This document shows, one piece after another, positions 11,011 to 21,726 of a DNA stretch of 64,000 nt. Made by a program: the position numbers and the translations under genes. This DNA comes from Megalobrama amblycephala (lineage: Eukaryota > Chordata > Actinopteri > Cypriniformes > Xenocyprididae). The notes below the pieces were generated by a model. It searched no databases. It saw only the letters and a program-made list of their open reading frames with translations, and was not told the DNA's origin. The DNA is taken from contig NC_063050.1 of assembly GCF_018812025.1 (NCBI RefSeq), positions 9,301,539-9,365,538 on the forward strand, written 5' to 3'. Each line of letters starts with the position of its first letter. The first letter of the stretch is position 1.

Positions 11011-14000
11011 CTAAAAAGCTGATTCTAGTTTGGCCCAGACTTCTCTCTCAATTTCCATGTGACGACCTGTGACTGGCCTCGGGGGTGGGATGATACACAC
11101 AATGTCCTCAAACAAGTACCAAAGAATGTCTTCACGGGCTGGCCAGAAAAACCTGTTGACCCCAATCTTTTGCATACAGCGGACCTCAACTTGCGTTTCA
11201 CTTATATCTGTGATGACTCCAGGGTATAGATCACCATCGTACTTCAGCACACACCATTTACCAACAACTTCAAGACTTTGCCACTGATCTTCTGTCACTG
11301 TGGGAGCCATGGGAGCCGTCTGCTGGTTGCTGAACTTGAAATGCTTTGTATTAAAGCACCCACAGTTCAGATTTTGTGTTGTTGTGCACAAGCAGCTGAC
11401 GTCCCTGTATATCAGTACTCCATGGGCTAGAGACACAACCTGATGGATCCTCATAATGGACGGAATTGGTGGCACATCATTGGGCATCTCCAAAACTGCT
11501 TTATCAACTGCTTCCTCGCTGACAAAAAACAGCTTGATTTTTGTGTTTGTCTCTTGCAACACCTCAAACAGCTCTGCAGCATCAGTAATGTCCCTTCCTT
11601 GGCTCACCAGACTATCCGCTCTCCTCTTCAGGGCCCCTCCCACACCATCTGGGGCACCCTTCCCATGGCTCGCCTCGAAAAAGTTCCAAGTACCAGCAGT
11701 GAATCCTTGCCTGAAGAGCTCAGTACAAAACAAGAGCAAATTACCCCTTTGTTTGTATTGAGTGCAAGGGCCATCGCTGTAAAAATGGATAGTGGACACC
11801 TCCGGATATACACTCTGCACATAGTCTAGCACAGGGGACAGGTGCTGCCAGATTGCTGGCGGGCCCTTTATTCTTGAGGGTGACACTGTGCAGAAGGACA
11901 TCGGGTGAGGGGCTGCATGCACATAAAGCACACCTGTGTGCAGTGTTGCCTGCTGATGTGATGCTCCGAAGTGGACGGCCTGTATTTCTTTGCTGTACTT
12001 GCAGAGGTAATTTTCAGAAAAGTCAACATGAATTAAGCATTCATGTGCTTTTAAGCTTTGTCTCAATGCCCTGTAGTGGGTAAACTGATTGTTAATGTTA
12101 AAAGTGTGTCTCTTGAACCTGTGCAGCAGCAGGTTTAGCTGTTCCAGCATTTCTTCTTGAGTGGTATGGAATTCTTTTTTGATTGTGATTTTAGATGTTT
12201 TGCCATTGGGATCATTCTTGTGCTGCTTTTCCACAATTACCCACTGGATATAAGACACTTTATTCTCTGGATTGTACTCTGTAGAGACTGGGCAAGAGAG
12301 GTCCTTGCACGCAGAACATTCTCCATACATGCACTTCACATTTTCTGTCTCACATGAGATCTCTTTCACAAGGTTATCCAGATTGTTGGTGCTGATTACT
12401 TTCAAGTAGTGTAACTTCTGGACAAGAAAACCCAGATTCTCATGCATCTTGCACATGCATGTGTCCCGATCACTCAGAGTCGGATGAACAACCCAAAAAG
12501 GTCTGAGCTTACAGAAGAGTGAGTAAGAGATGGAGCTTTGTTCTTCAGCCAAAAACTTCCTGTGTAAATTTTTCATGGTATCCAAAAGGAATCGTTTTTG
12601 CTTTTTGTTTTTCTTCTGAGTGAGGGTCTGCCTCTTCCCAGTTGTGATGCGACTCACATCATCCCTTGAGTAAAAAGCCCTCACTCTACTTATCAGAACA
12701 TCCGCAATCCTGTTGTTCCGCTTCCGCTGGTAGGTGTAATTAACCGTATTCTTCTCATTGTTTCTTTTGTTTGAAAAGCCAAATGAATTTTGAGCTAAGC
12801 GTTGCATTCTGTACTTTTTCAGAACTTTTCCTGTTATCACTTTTGAAACGATTTGCTTTTCCCTCTCCCCCTGTGCATTTTTGTAATTGTTTCGTATGTC
12901 CTCCACCAGAGCTTCATGAAACAAAAGAGTCTTCCGAATGGCCACACTTGAAACATCTTTCAATTTTTTGTTTACCTTTGTGCGTGGAGATGCATTTTTC
13001 TTTTTAATGCGTTGGAGTTTTTTCTTGTACTTTTGTGTTTTTTTGGTTTCTTTTTTCAACAGAACCTTTAGTTCTTGAATTTGTTTATGAAGCTTCTTTC
13101 GTGTTTTCCGGATTCTTCTCTGCCCTTGATCATGTTGCCTAAAAAAACACATGCATCACAGTAAATTACACATTGCAATAGTCAGGAAAATGTACTGTTA
13201 CACTGTTAAATTAACTTCTATGACCTGATAGCTAAATTCATAACCCTGGTTTCACAGACAAGGCTTCACACTAAAATGCATGTTTGAGCTGTTTTAACTG
13301 AAGGTTACTTACACTAACATATATTATAATATGTCACTGCCATTGTTCTGTCTCAAGATGCACACCAGTAATGTTTTTTCTATAAGGCACATTTATTAAA
13401 GCTTCTTAAATGTCCTAATTGAACTAAGGTCTAATCTTGGCTTAACCTAAGCCCTGTCTGTGAAACCGGGCCATTGTGTAACATAATCATGTCTATTTTC
13501 ATTAACCCTAACCCTCTAGCACATTGTCTTTGGCACATGATCCATTTCATGAAGTAGACCTGGAAGTGCTTGGCTCTGGATGTACTGCTTGCTCTGGTGA
13601 TAACTGGGGGCTGTGCGGAGGGGTGACGAGATGTTGGAGGGCTTCTTTCCTGTCCTTGATCCTATGGTAATCCTCCCTCCACTGTCTGCGACGTCTTCGC
13701 TTTGCTCTCTGACTGAGGTCACTGATTAGTTTCCTCCTGCCTGACTCAATGTCCCTCCTGTATTTTTCACATTCTCTCTCTAAATATTTCTGTTTCCTCT
13801 CTGGGTCTGCATTGCGATGAGCGCGATAGAGTCGCTGCTTTTCTGCAGCACTTAGTGGTGGATTGGCTCCCTGTAAGCATGGTATTCACATTGTAAAACT
13901 GACAACTACAACTACAACTTAAGTAACTGTAAAACTTAAAAATTGAGTAAATTGTATTACATAAACTTATATTCACACTAATAAATCAATACACCATATG

Positions 14001-14324
14001 ATGATACTCAGTCCTGTTACCTATTACTCAGTCCTGTTATGGTTTATATGAGTAACAGGACTGAAGGTAACAGGACTGAGTTTTTAGCATATCATTAGCA
14101 AATACATGAAATATAGCCACATAGCATACATGCTAATAGCATGAGGATAAAAAGCAAATTCTAGTGATTTATCAAACATTTGTAAATTTAAAATAAACAA
14201 ATAACATCTAAAAAATAATTTAGGTAACAGGACAGTATGTTAAGATTGACCTTCTCAGACAAAGTTGCAATATCATCAAATATACAAAAAAGAAAATGAG
14301 AGGACTTACTTTTGGTCTTCCCAT
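11011..14324 (-). CDS. Putative DDE/D transposase of the 4.76-kb transposon (817 aa, 3 exons)
   Basis: Exons 14310-14324 (MGRPK), 13560-13870 and 11011-13138. Donors are AAA/gtaagt and CCAG/gtctac; acceptors are cttacag and tttttag. The phases agree and the total is 2454 nt including stop, with no internal stop. The long single-exon ORF starts at 13152, but its first codons lie in the intron. Domains in order: a basic, arginine-rich N-terminal region (AEKQRLYRAHRNADPERKQK); a lysine-rich coiled-coil stretch (about 110-165); a cysteine cluster (CMCKMHENL near 336, then CMYGECSACKDLSC near 378-391), likely zinc-binding; a probable RNase-H-fold core with HVDFSEN (Asp about 481), FYSDGPCTQYKQRG (Asp about 564) and FFEASHGKGAPDGVGG (Glu about 597 or Asp about 606); and a Tudor-like C-terminal stretch (KYDGDLYPGVITDI ... 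FFWPAREDILWY). The catalytic assignment is inferred from spacing and hydrophobic context. Confidence 0.75.
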
Positions 14325-14430
14325 TGCCTTCAGAAGATTCAGATGATGCAACTTCCTGTTGAAAATGTGCCTTATGGAATATTCCAAGTTTTTCAGGGGG
14401 GGAAATGTGTTAGGGTAACAGGACTGAGTG
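14007..14430. repeat. Right subterminal array of GTAACAGGACTGAG motifs
   Basis: Copies at about 14007-14022 and 14025-14040 (inverted), 14052-14065, 14066-14080, 14223-14235 (degenerate, ending GACAGT) and 14414-14429. They sit in the first intron of the transposase gene and upstream of its first exon, so they could act both in transposition and in regulating the gene. Confidence 0.75.
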
Positions 14431-15717
14431 AAAACCGGGGGACACAACTAAAATGTGTATTATATCTAAAATATTATGAATTTCTCATGCAAAAAAACAT
14501 TTTATATCATAAATTGGATAAAACGTCATACAACAATGCAAACAAAATAATATTTCTGAAGGATTTTAATCATTATATTTCATGGTAAAGTACAGAGATA
14601 GAGTGTGGGGACATGCAACAAATGCTAATTTTTAGTGTTCTAAGTAGTTTTTATAAATGTTTTTAATTATATATTTTAAATTTGCAGTTAGCATAATGTG
14701 CAGGACACTTTGCTTAATAATAAAATGTATTTTAGAGTTAATGTTCATGCATTTTTATACATATAATGTCCTGGGGACTTAAATGTTACCCATTCGGTGG
14801 AATGGCCCAAAAGCTATCTCGATTAGCATTGCATTATAAATATAATCTACTATTATGAATACCTGACATGGCGTGAAGAACACAGATAAACCACATATCG
14901 TCACAATCGTGTATTTATTACTTTCAAAAGTGACGTTCTGTATGTTTATATCAATGATTATAGCGATGTCTGGTAGCCTCTCTTAGGTCCGTGTATGTCA
15001 CATGATTGCCTCTTGTTCATGCTGTGTTATTTGTGGACTAAAGGTGCACAGAGCGCCCTCCGGCTGCTGGTATGGTTTGAACACACAGTAGTCAGTGTAT
15101 ACAGCGCTCATATGATGAAAACAGCGCGTTTTGGGTAAAAATTGAATAAATATGACTCCTCTGTATAGAAAATTGACATAAACGTATGACAGTGCATCAA
15201 TATTTCTCCAAATGTGCATGCTTTTAAGCTAAAAGCCCCGAGGGATGTTATTTTGTGGAGTTTTTTCTTGATGATCGTACAGAGTTTTTTTTGTCAATGG
15301 CTGAAGCTGACGCTCATATTTCAATGAAAAGGTAACGACTCCGTTTCTCATATTCATAACTCCCGACGCATATTAACAAATAACGGTCACTATACGATGT
15401 TGAGAGTAAAATAAAGATTAAAAATTTAAGCTCGAGTCTTAGATCTTTTTAATGATGTATAGTTTGTCAAGGTAATTATATTAAATCTAACAGTAAATTT
15501 GAGCTAATTTAAACAAAGAAGCTTTGGTGCGTCGGCGTGCCAGTGCTGGTTAACAGGTTAAAGTAATTCACTTTTAAGCAATTACAATAGTATTTCACTA
15601 TTGAATGATTTTAAAAACATGAATTATTCTCATTTATTTCTAAGATAAAAAAAAGATCTGTCCCAATGAAATCAATGTTTCTAGAAACACTTAGAATTTC
15701 TCAGAAAATGTCTCAGG

Positions 15718-16662
15718 TTATGCATGTAACCATGGTTCCCTGAGAATAGGGAATGAGACACTGCGTCCCCAAGGGGTCACTATGCGGAATGCCTCCGGCA
15801 TGCTAGGTGTCTGAAGTTTGAGTCTAATGAACGACAATGAACTTGACATTGGCAGGCGGCAGCCTATGACATCACCACTGGTGTGACCGTGAGTACAAAA
15901 AGGCACCTGTGAATAACATCATTCACTTGTCTGAAGGATTCCTGCTCAAGAATGCCTGAAGCATGGCAAAGGGACACAGAATCATGTTCCCTATTCCCAT
16001 GGCTCCAGTTACATGTGTGACCTGAGATGTTCCCTTTTGAAAGGGAAATCCCCCAGGGGTTGCTACGGGGAACATAATTGCCATGTTGAAATGATGAGTG
16101 CCTTATTGGCTAAGCTAAGTCAAGACCCAAAAAGTCTTCATCCCTAAGGTGCACCAGCCACAACAATACTCCGGAGCTTCTCAAGAACAGAGGCCTCAAC
16201 AGCATGACTCTAAAGAGAGGAAGCTCTGAGCTCTAGGAGTGGAGGTCTCAGAATAACGACTCTCCTATAGAGGGGAGGCCTAACAACATTCTACACTCAG
16301 GAAAACTTGCAAGGAGGCTCACAGAGAGCCTGCAACCTGCAACTGATATCCAGGTGGAGCTCTAGAGAGCTGAGGCCTCAATAAAGGTAACTCTCTTAAA
16401 TGAGAGGAGGCCTAACAACACCCCACATTCATGATATTTTGCAAGGAGTCTCACAGAGAGCCTACTACTCAGTAAACTACCTGGAGTCAGCGCATTCACA
16501 ACTAATTTGTAATGACGTCATAGGCTGCTGCCTGCCAAAGTCAAGTTCATTGTCATGTTTAGACTCATGCTTCAGACACCTAGCATGCCGGAGGCATTCC
16601 CCATAGTGACCCCTAGGGAACACAGTGCGAATACCCTTTCGAAAGGGAACTAAATTGCAGTT
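15718..16662. mobile_element. Non-autonomous element with DIRS-like inverted repeats
   Basis: The left side (ATGCATGTAACCATGGTTCC, then CATGCTAGGTGTCTGAAG and TTGACATTGGCAGGCGGCAG) is mirrored on the right at about 16510-16660 (CTGCTGCCTGCCAAAGTCAA, CTTCAGACACCTAGCATG, CCCTTTCGAAAGGGAAC). The 'GTAACC...GTTCCCT' composition resembles the termini of the DIRS element at 20.3-23.7 kb. The middle carries repeated GGAGGCCTAACAACA/GGAGGTCTCAGAATAA segments. No coding sequence seen; boundaries are approximate. Confidence 0.55.
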
Positions 16663-17314
16663 ATAATTGCAAAATCTACAATTAAATACTTCATGATTTG
16701 GTAAGTAATGCAAGTATATGAGCTGCTCTACCTTTAACAGTCACAGTTACAGCGTCTGATCTCTGAGATCCATGTTGATTGTGAGCCTGACAGTAGAAGC
16801 GTCCACTCTGTAGTGCACTGAAACTCTGTCCAGATCCAACAGCTGAGCTTTCATTCTCCTTAAACCAGCTGAAGTTCAGAGCAGGAGGGTTTGAATCACT
16901 GCTGCAGATCAGAGTCACTGAATCTCCTGACACTATTTCACCAGATCCAGTTATCAACACTGAGACGTTCCAGGGAGAGTCTAAAACAGACAAAAATTAA
17001 AATTCACAACAAATATTAGAAAATTATTAACAAAATGCAAGCAATCATTAACTCACACATGATGTTTAAAGTCACAGCATCAGAGTATTTCTCTCCATGT
17101 TCATTGATGGATCTGCACTTGTATTCTCCACTGTCATCAGAGCTGATCTTTGAGATGCTGTAGATTCTTCCAGATCCTACAAACGTTCCTCCTTTAAACC
17201 AGCTGAAGTTCAGAGCAGGAGGGTTTGAATCACTGCTGCAGATCAGAGTCACTGAATCTCCTGACACTATTTCACCAGATGGACTGATGGAGATCACTGG
17301 ATTCACTGGAGGAT

Positions 17315-18442
17315 CTACAGTGGCCTGTTGCTGGTTTCAGTTTCTACCCAGGTAAGTTAAAGATTAGTTTGAGTAAACTCTGGATTTTCGGGCTCATGGA
17401 GGTGGATTGGTTTTTAATGGGTTTCATTGCTATGGTAACTTACGGTACATGGCTAACCTGCTCCGGAGCAGGTTTTATTCGGGTTTAGAGATAGCAGACC
17501 AAAACTCGACCAATCAGGTGTGAGTAGTGACCTGTATCTGATGCAATAATAAAGCCACTCCCCCTGTATCTCTCACTCCAAAATAAATCAGTTTATAGTG
17601 AAAACATTTTAGAGACAAAATTGCTGTTAATTTTTTATTATATTTACATTAAATAAATTATAATTATGTATAATTCATATGACATTCAAATAATTATTAC
17701 ATTAACTGGCAGTATTTAACTTTGCTTTCAAATTAAAATAAATAATTCATTCATTAATATATAAAGCTTTAAAACAGGTTAAGCTTACATGTATTCTTTT
17801 GAGCTCTTTGTGAAGCTATATAAATTATTAGGCATATTTCTTTGTTTCACACGCATTGATATAGTCATATATTTTCAATCAGTTGCCTTCTCAAACTTTC
17901 ACTGCAGCAGCAGTGTTTATTCATGCTTTGTAAATGTGTTTAATTTCATGATATTTTTCATAACAATATTTTAATCAGAAAGAGAAGAGAAGAGAAGAGA
18001 AGAGAAGAGAAGAGAAGAGAAGAGAACTGCACGGCTCTCTCACGATCAAACGGACGTTATCCATGTTCCATGTGACTTCAGAGTTAATCGCAAAACTCTG
18101 TATTAAACCTGAGTTGACTTCACTTTCAGTTTATTGATTTATATTAAAACTATGTAATTTAAATGTATGCAAATCAAATACTTAAATATTAAATTTATTT
18201 ATTTATTTTTTTTTTTGAGTGTACAGAACAGGATTAAGCACTAAAAGGTGAAGTGACATCCAGATGTATCTGCAGTGTGTGCGTGGCCTAAAGACACATG
18301 ATCTGAATCGTTGTTAATGTTGTCTTTTCTTCAGACATGAATTTTGCCATAGGCCGGTTTGCAAGAGCTCCCACAAAACTTAATGACCATTTATCAGAGA
18401 TGTTTCGAACAGTTGCTTACAAGTCCTTAAATACATACTCAC
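17315..18442. other. Intron of pseudogene A with an (AAGAG)n run
   Basis: AT-rich, no exon. A pentamer repeat AGAGA/AGAAG lies at about 17979-18026. Confidence 0.7.
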
Positions 18443-18931
18443 ATGTGACATTGAGCTGAACAGCAGGAGAGATGTGATTGTGTCCGTGTACAGCACAGCT
18501 ATATCTGCCTGCATCCTCTCTTCTGACTGACTGCAGCAGGAGTTCATTGTTTCTGTCTCTTCTCTCAGTTAATGGCTGTGAGTTTCTGTACCAGATGAAT
18601 GTTGCTCTGTCAGTCATAGTGCAGCTGCTTTTACATGTCAGATGGACTGAATCTCCCTCTGTCACTCTCTCAGGAGACTCCACCTGAAGATCTGAACACA
18701 ACACACACATTATATCTAGTGCTGCTGTCATACACTGATTATTATTCAACATAATGCACAGAAGAAGAGAGAAACCTCATGAAAGTCACCTGTGACAGTA
18801 AGAGTCACTCCTGGAGTACCAATCCATTTGTCTTTATCAGTGATGAATCTGAAATAGTACATGTGTGAATCCTTCAGTGTCACATGACTGACAGTCTGAT
18901 GGTGCAGTTCTGCCGTTTATCTCCCAGATAC

Positions 18932-20237
18932 CAGAGGTGGACATTCCAGGGGTCAGAAAGTAAAAGTCCTGCCATATTTTTATCTCATCCACTGAAGCAT
19001 TAATGAGATAATTAAGTGATAAATTGAGTGATGATTGAGCATTATTGAAGACACCTGATGATAACAAGCAGAATCGCCAAAGGAGAAAATCACAATTTTT
19101 AAGTTACCATCATCAAGGTCAGGGTTTGTTTTAGTTGAGCTCTTGACCCTTGCCTTTTTAGTGTTAGATTTTGTTTGGGCAGTTTTAACTGCATTAAAAC
19201 CAACCAGACAAGCAAAGTTAAAGATGATCAGGTGTTGTTGGTTATGTTTTCTCAAAATCATTATTTGATCTGAATCACTGAACTCATTTAGAGCCCAATC
19301 TCTGAGTTAGATTTACATTATTGATTACAGCAGCACTGTGATTCTGCAGAAGATCAGCTTATACAATACATATTTAAAAAAAAAAAATAAAAAGTTGTCC
19401 TTATCACAAAAAAAAAAAAAAAAAAAAGTCTTTTAGGCACACACAGACATCAAGTATCAGCCTGTGAATCTCAACAACGGTGACAAGCAACATATTCTGA
19501 TCAACAGATCAACTCTGAACATTAGAAAACAAGCTACTAAAAAGTCACAGAAAAACAGCAAAATTTTAATAGTGAGAATAAATGAAATTACTAAGACAAT
19601 TTAGCTCATAATTTATTCATACAGCAATGCATGATGGGAGCCATGGATGAATTTTGATTGGTGGCTCCCAGAATGCACTGCAACATGCTTTATGATGGCC
19701 ACCACTGTTGAGATTCACAGGATGATTCTTGATGTCTGTGTGTTTAAATGAGCTCTGCTTTTTTTTTAAATCAGAACTCTAAAAAAAAAAAAATTGTATT
19801 GTAAAAGCTGATCTTGTGCTGTAGAATCACAGTGCTGCTGTAATCAATAATGTAAATCTAACTCAGAGATTGAGCTCTAAATGAGTTCAGTGATTCAGAT
19901 CAAATAATGTTTATGTAAAAACATAACCAACACCACCTGACCATCTTTTAACTTTGCTTGTCTGTTTGGTTTTAATGCAGCTAAAATTGCCCAAACAAAA
20001 TCTAATATTAAACAGTCAAGGATCAAGAGCTCAACTAAAACAAACCCTGACCTCGATGATGGTAACTTAAAAATTGTGATTTTCTCCTTTGGTGATTCTG
20101 CTTGTTATCATCAGGTGTCTTCAATAATGCTCAATCATCACTTAATTAATCACTTATTTATCTCATTAATGCTTCAGTGGGTGGAATAAAAATATGGCAG
20201 GACTTTTACTTTCTGACCCCTGGAATGTCCACCTCTG
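18932..20237. mobile_element. Non-autonomous hAT element, copy 1, inside the V exon of pseudogene A
   Basis: Ends CAGAGGTGGACATTCC / GGAATGTCCACCTCTG (hAT-type CAGNG termini). The 8-bp duplication CCAGATAC lies at 18924-18931 and 20238-20245. Gene B preserves the empty site as a single CCAGATAC in the homologous V exon near 52.87 kb. The element is a 1.3-kb imperfect palindrome: its left half (GTTTGGGCAGTTTTAACTGC) mirrors its right half (GCAGCTAAAATTGCCCAAAC). A near-identical copy sits at 45084-46383. No transposase. Confidence 0.92.
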
Positions 20238-20400
20238 CCAGATACTGAAGCCTCTGACTGTATTCAGGGTCATTAGACAGATCTGGAGGCTCTATATACT
20301 CTTCTAATGGGAATAGGAATCTCGCTAGAGAGGCCAATCTACTTCGAGTGTAACTAAACGAGCCAATGCACATTGGCATGCAATCATATGCATCAGCCAG

Positions 20401-20466
20401 TTTAATGCAGCTAAAATTGCCCAAACAAAATCTAATATTAAACAGTCAAGGATCAAGAGCTCAACT
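20401..20466 (+). repeat. 66-bp copy of hAT sequence at the DIRS deletion junction
   Basis: Identical by eye to 19971-20036 of the hAT element (TTTAATGCAGCTAAAATTGC ... GAGCTCAACT), but here flanked by DIRS sequence on both sides. Confidence 0.85.
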
Positions 20467-21726
20467 GTGCTCATTCTGGGACAGTCTCGGGATCAGTTGT
20501 GCAAACACAGGGACTTGGTGCTCAGTCAACTGGTCAACTGGGAAAAGAGCAAACTCGCCCCAGTGCAGAGGATCTCTTTTCTCGGTATGGAGTTGGATTC
20601 AGTCGAACAGATAGCACGCCTCACAGAGGAACGTGCTCGGTCGGTGTTGAACTGCCTGAATACGTTCAACGGCAGGACAGCGGTCCCACTGAAATTCTTT
20701 CAGAGGCTCCTGGGGCATATGGCGGTTACAGCGGCTGTAACACCGCTCAGTCTGCTTCATATGAGACCGCTTCAGCACTGGCTTCACGGCCGAGTCCTGA
20801 GATGGGCGTGGCAACGCGGCACGTTCTGGGTGCCAGTCACTCAGGAGTGCCGCCAAACCTTCAGTCCGTGGTCGGACCCTTTGTTTCTCCGGGCAGGAGT
20901 GCCCCTAGAACAAGTGTCCCCGCATGCTGTGGTATTCACAGATGCTTCTGCCACCGGCTGGGGTGCCACGTACAACGGGCATGCAGTGTCAGGGGTTTGG
21001 ACGGGACCCCATCTGCATTGGCACATCAATTGCCTCGAGCTGCTGGCAGTACGCCTTGCTCTGAGCCGCCTCAAAGGCCCACTACAGGGCAAGCATGTAC
21101 TGGTCCGTACGGACAACACTGCAACCGTTGCGTACATCAACCATCAAGGTGGTCTACGCTCCCGTCGCATGTCGCAACTCGCCCGCCATCTCCTCCTGTG
21201 GAGTCGGAAGCATCTGAGGTCGCTTCGCGCCATTCATGTTCCCGGTGTGCTCAACCGTGTGGCCGACGAGCTATCACGAGCTGCACTGCCAGGAGAGTGG
21301 CGACTCCACCCCCAGGTGGTTCAGCTGATCTGGAGAGAGTTCGGAGAGGCTCAGGTAGACCTGTTTGCCTCACCAGAAACCTCCCACTGCCAGTTGTTTT
21401 ACTCTCTGACCGGGGGAACACTCGGGACAGACGCACTGGCACACAGCTGGCCCCGGGGCCTGCGCAAATATGCGTTTCCCCCAGTGAGCCTACTTGCACA
21501 GACCCTGTGCAAAGTCAGGGAGGACGAGGAGCAGGTCTTGTTAGTTGCGCCTTACTGGCCCAACCGGACCTGGTTCCCAGAACTCTCACTCCTCGCGACA
21601 GCCCCTCCCTGGCCCATCCCTCTGAGGAAAGACCTTCTTTCTCAGAGACGGGGCACTCTTTGGCACCCGCGTCCAGACCTCTGGAAACTCCATGTCTGGT
21701 CCCTGGACGGGACGCGGAGGTTCTAG
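20467..21726 (+). CDS. DIRS RT (thumb remnant) and RNase H domain, partial
   Basis: A 419-residue open frame that begins inside the RT domain; the palm with its catalytic aspartates is absent. RNase H is recognisable by FTDASATGWGA (Asp), INCLELLAV (Glu), VRTDNTATVAYIN (Asp) and VADELSR (Asp). It is followed by a VDLFAS..T..C.LFYSL segment seen in DIRS/Ngaro polyproteins. It ends at TAG after DGTRRF and overlaps the recombinase frame. Confidence 0.8.
   Translation: MLILGQSRDQLCKHRDLVLSQLVNWEKSKLAPVQRISFLGMELDSVEQIARLTEERARSVLNCLNTFNGRTAVPLKFFQRLLGHMAVTAAVTPLSLLHMRPLQHWLHGRVLRWAWQRGTFWVPVTQECRQTFSPWSDPLFLRAGVPLEQVSPHAVVFTDASATGWGATYNGHAVSGVWTGPHLHWHINCLELLAVRLALSRLKGPLQGKHVLVRTDNTATVAYINHQGGLRSRRMSQLARHLLLWSRKHLRSLRAIHVPGVLNRVADELSRAALPGEWRLHPQVVQLIWREFGEAQVDLFASPETSHCQLFYSLTGGTLGTDALAHSWPRGLRKYAFPPVSLLAQTLCKVREDEEQVLLVAPYWPNRTWFPELSLLATAPPWPIPLRKDLLSQRRGTLWHPRPDLWKLHVWSLDGTRRF

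Larger units (their letters stand above)
10045..14808. mobile_element. 4.76-kb DNA transposon with TIRs, subterminal repeats and an intact gene; superfamily unassigned
   Basis: The left end GGGCCATTCCACCGAATGGG, continuing GTGACATTT, is mirrored at the right end (ATGTTACCCATTCGGTGG then AATGGCCC). The inverted repeat is about 28 bp with one mismatch. AAAA at 10041-10044 and 14809-14812 is the likely 4-bp target duplication. Inside are a three-exon transposase-like gene on the - strand (11011-14324) and about ten copies of a GTAACAGGACTGAG motif in both subterminal regions. The element sits within a TTAA element. A 4-bp duplication and a protein of this size fit Sola among known superfamilies, but KDZ, IS3EU or an undescribed group are also possible; I could not decide from sequence alone. 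Confidence 0.85.
9113..15557. mobile_element. piggyBac-like non-autonomous element (TTAA target), host of a nested transposon
   Basis: TTAA at 9109-9112 and 15558-15561 flank inverted ends CCTGTTAGCCAGCAC and GTGCTGGTTAACAGG. TTAA duplication is the hallmark of piggyBac-type insertion, and Kolobok shares it. Without the nested element the length is about 1.68 kb. The part at about 14.9-15.5 kb matches, in reverse orientation, internal sequence of the two TTAA elements at 35 and 38 kb (GAGGGCGCTCTG, GACAAACTATACATCATT), so all three are related. It has no transposase of its own. Confidence 0.75.

Noticed and set aside
11443..11829. 128-aa + strand ORF inside the transposase gene
   Set aside because: Antisense shadow of the transposase coding sequence.
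13139..13152. MCFF start of the long transposase ORF
   Set aside because: These codons lie in the intron before a good acceptor (TTTTTTTAG); upstream exons join in frame to make a longer protein.
19000..19261. 93-aa ORF present in both hAT copies
   Set aside because: It has no transposase motif (no hAT dimerisation or catalytic signature) and is open by chance in both copies because they are nearly identical.
20499..21599. N-terminal 370 residues of the 748-aa DIRS frame
   Set aside because: This stretch overlaps RNase H in another frame, is Pro/Ser/Arg-rich and shows no domain; only the recombinase part was kept.
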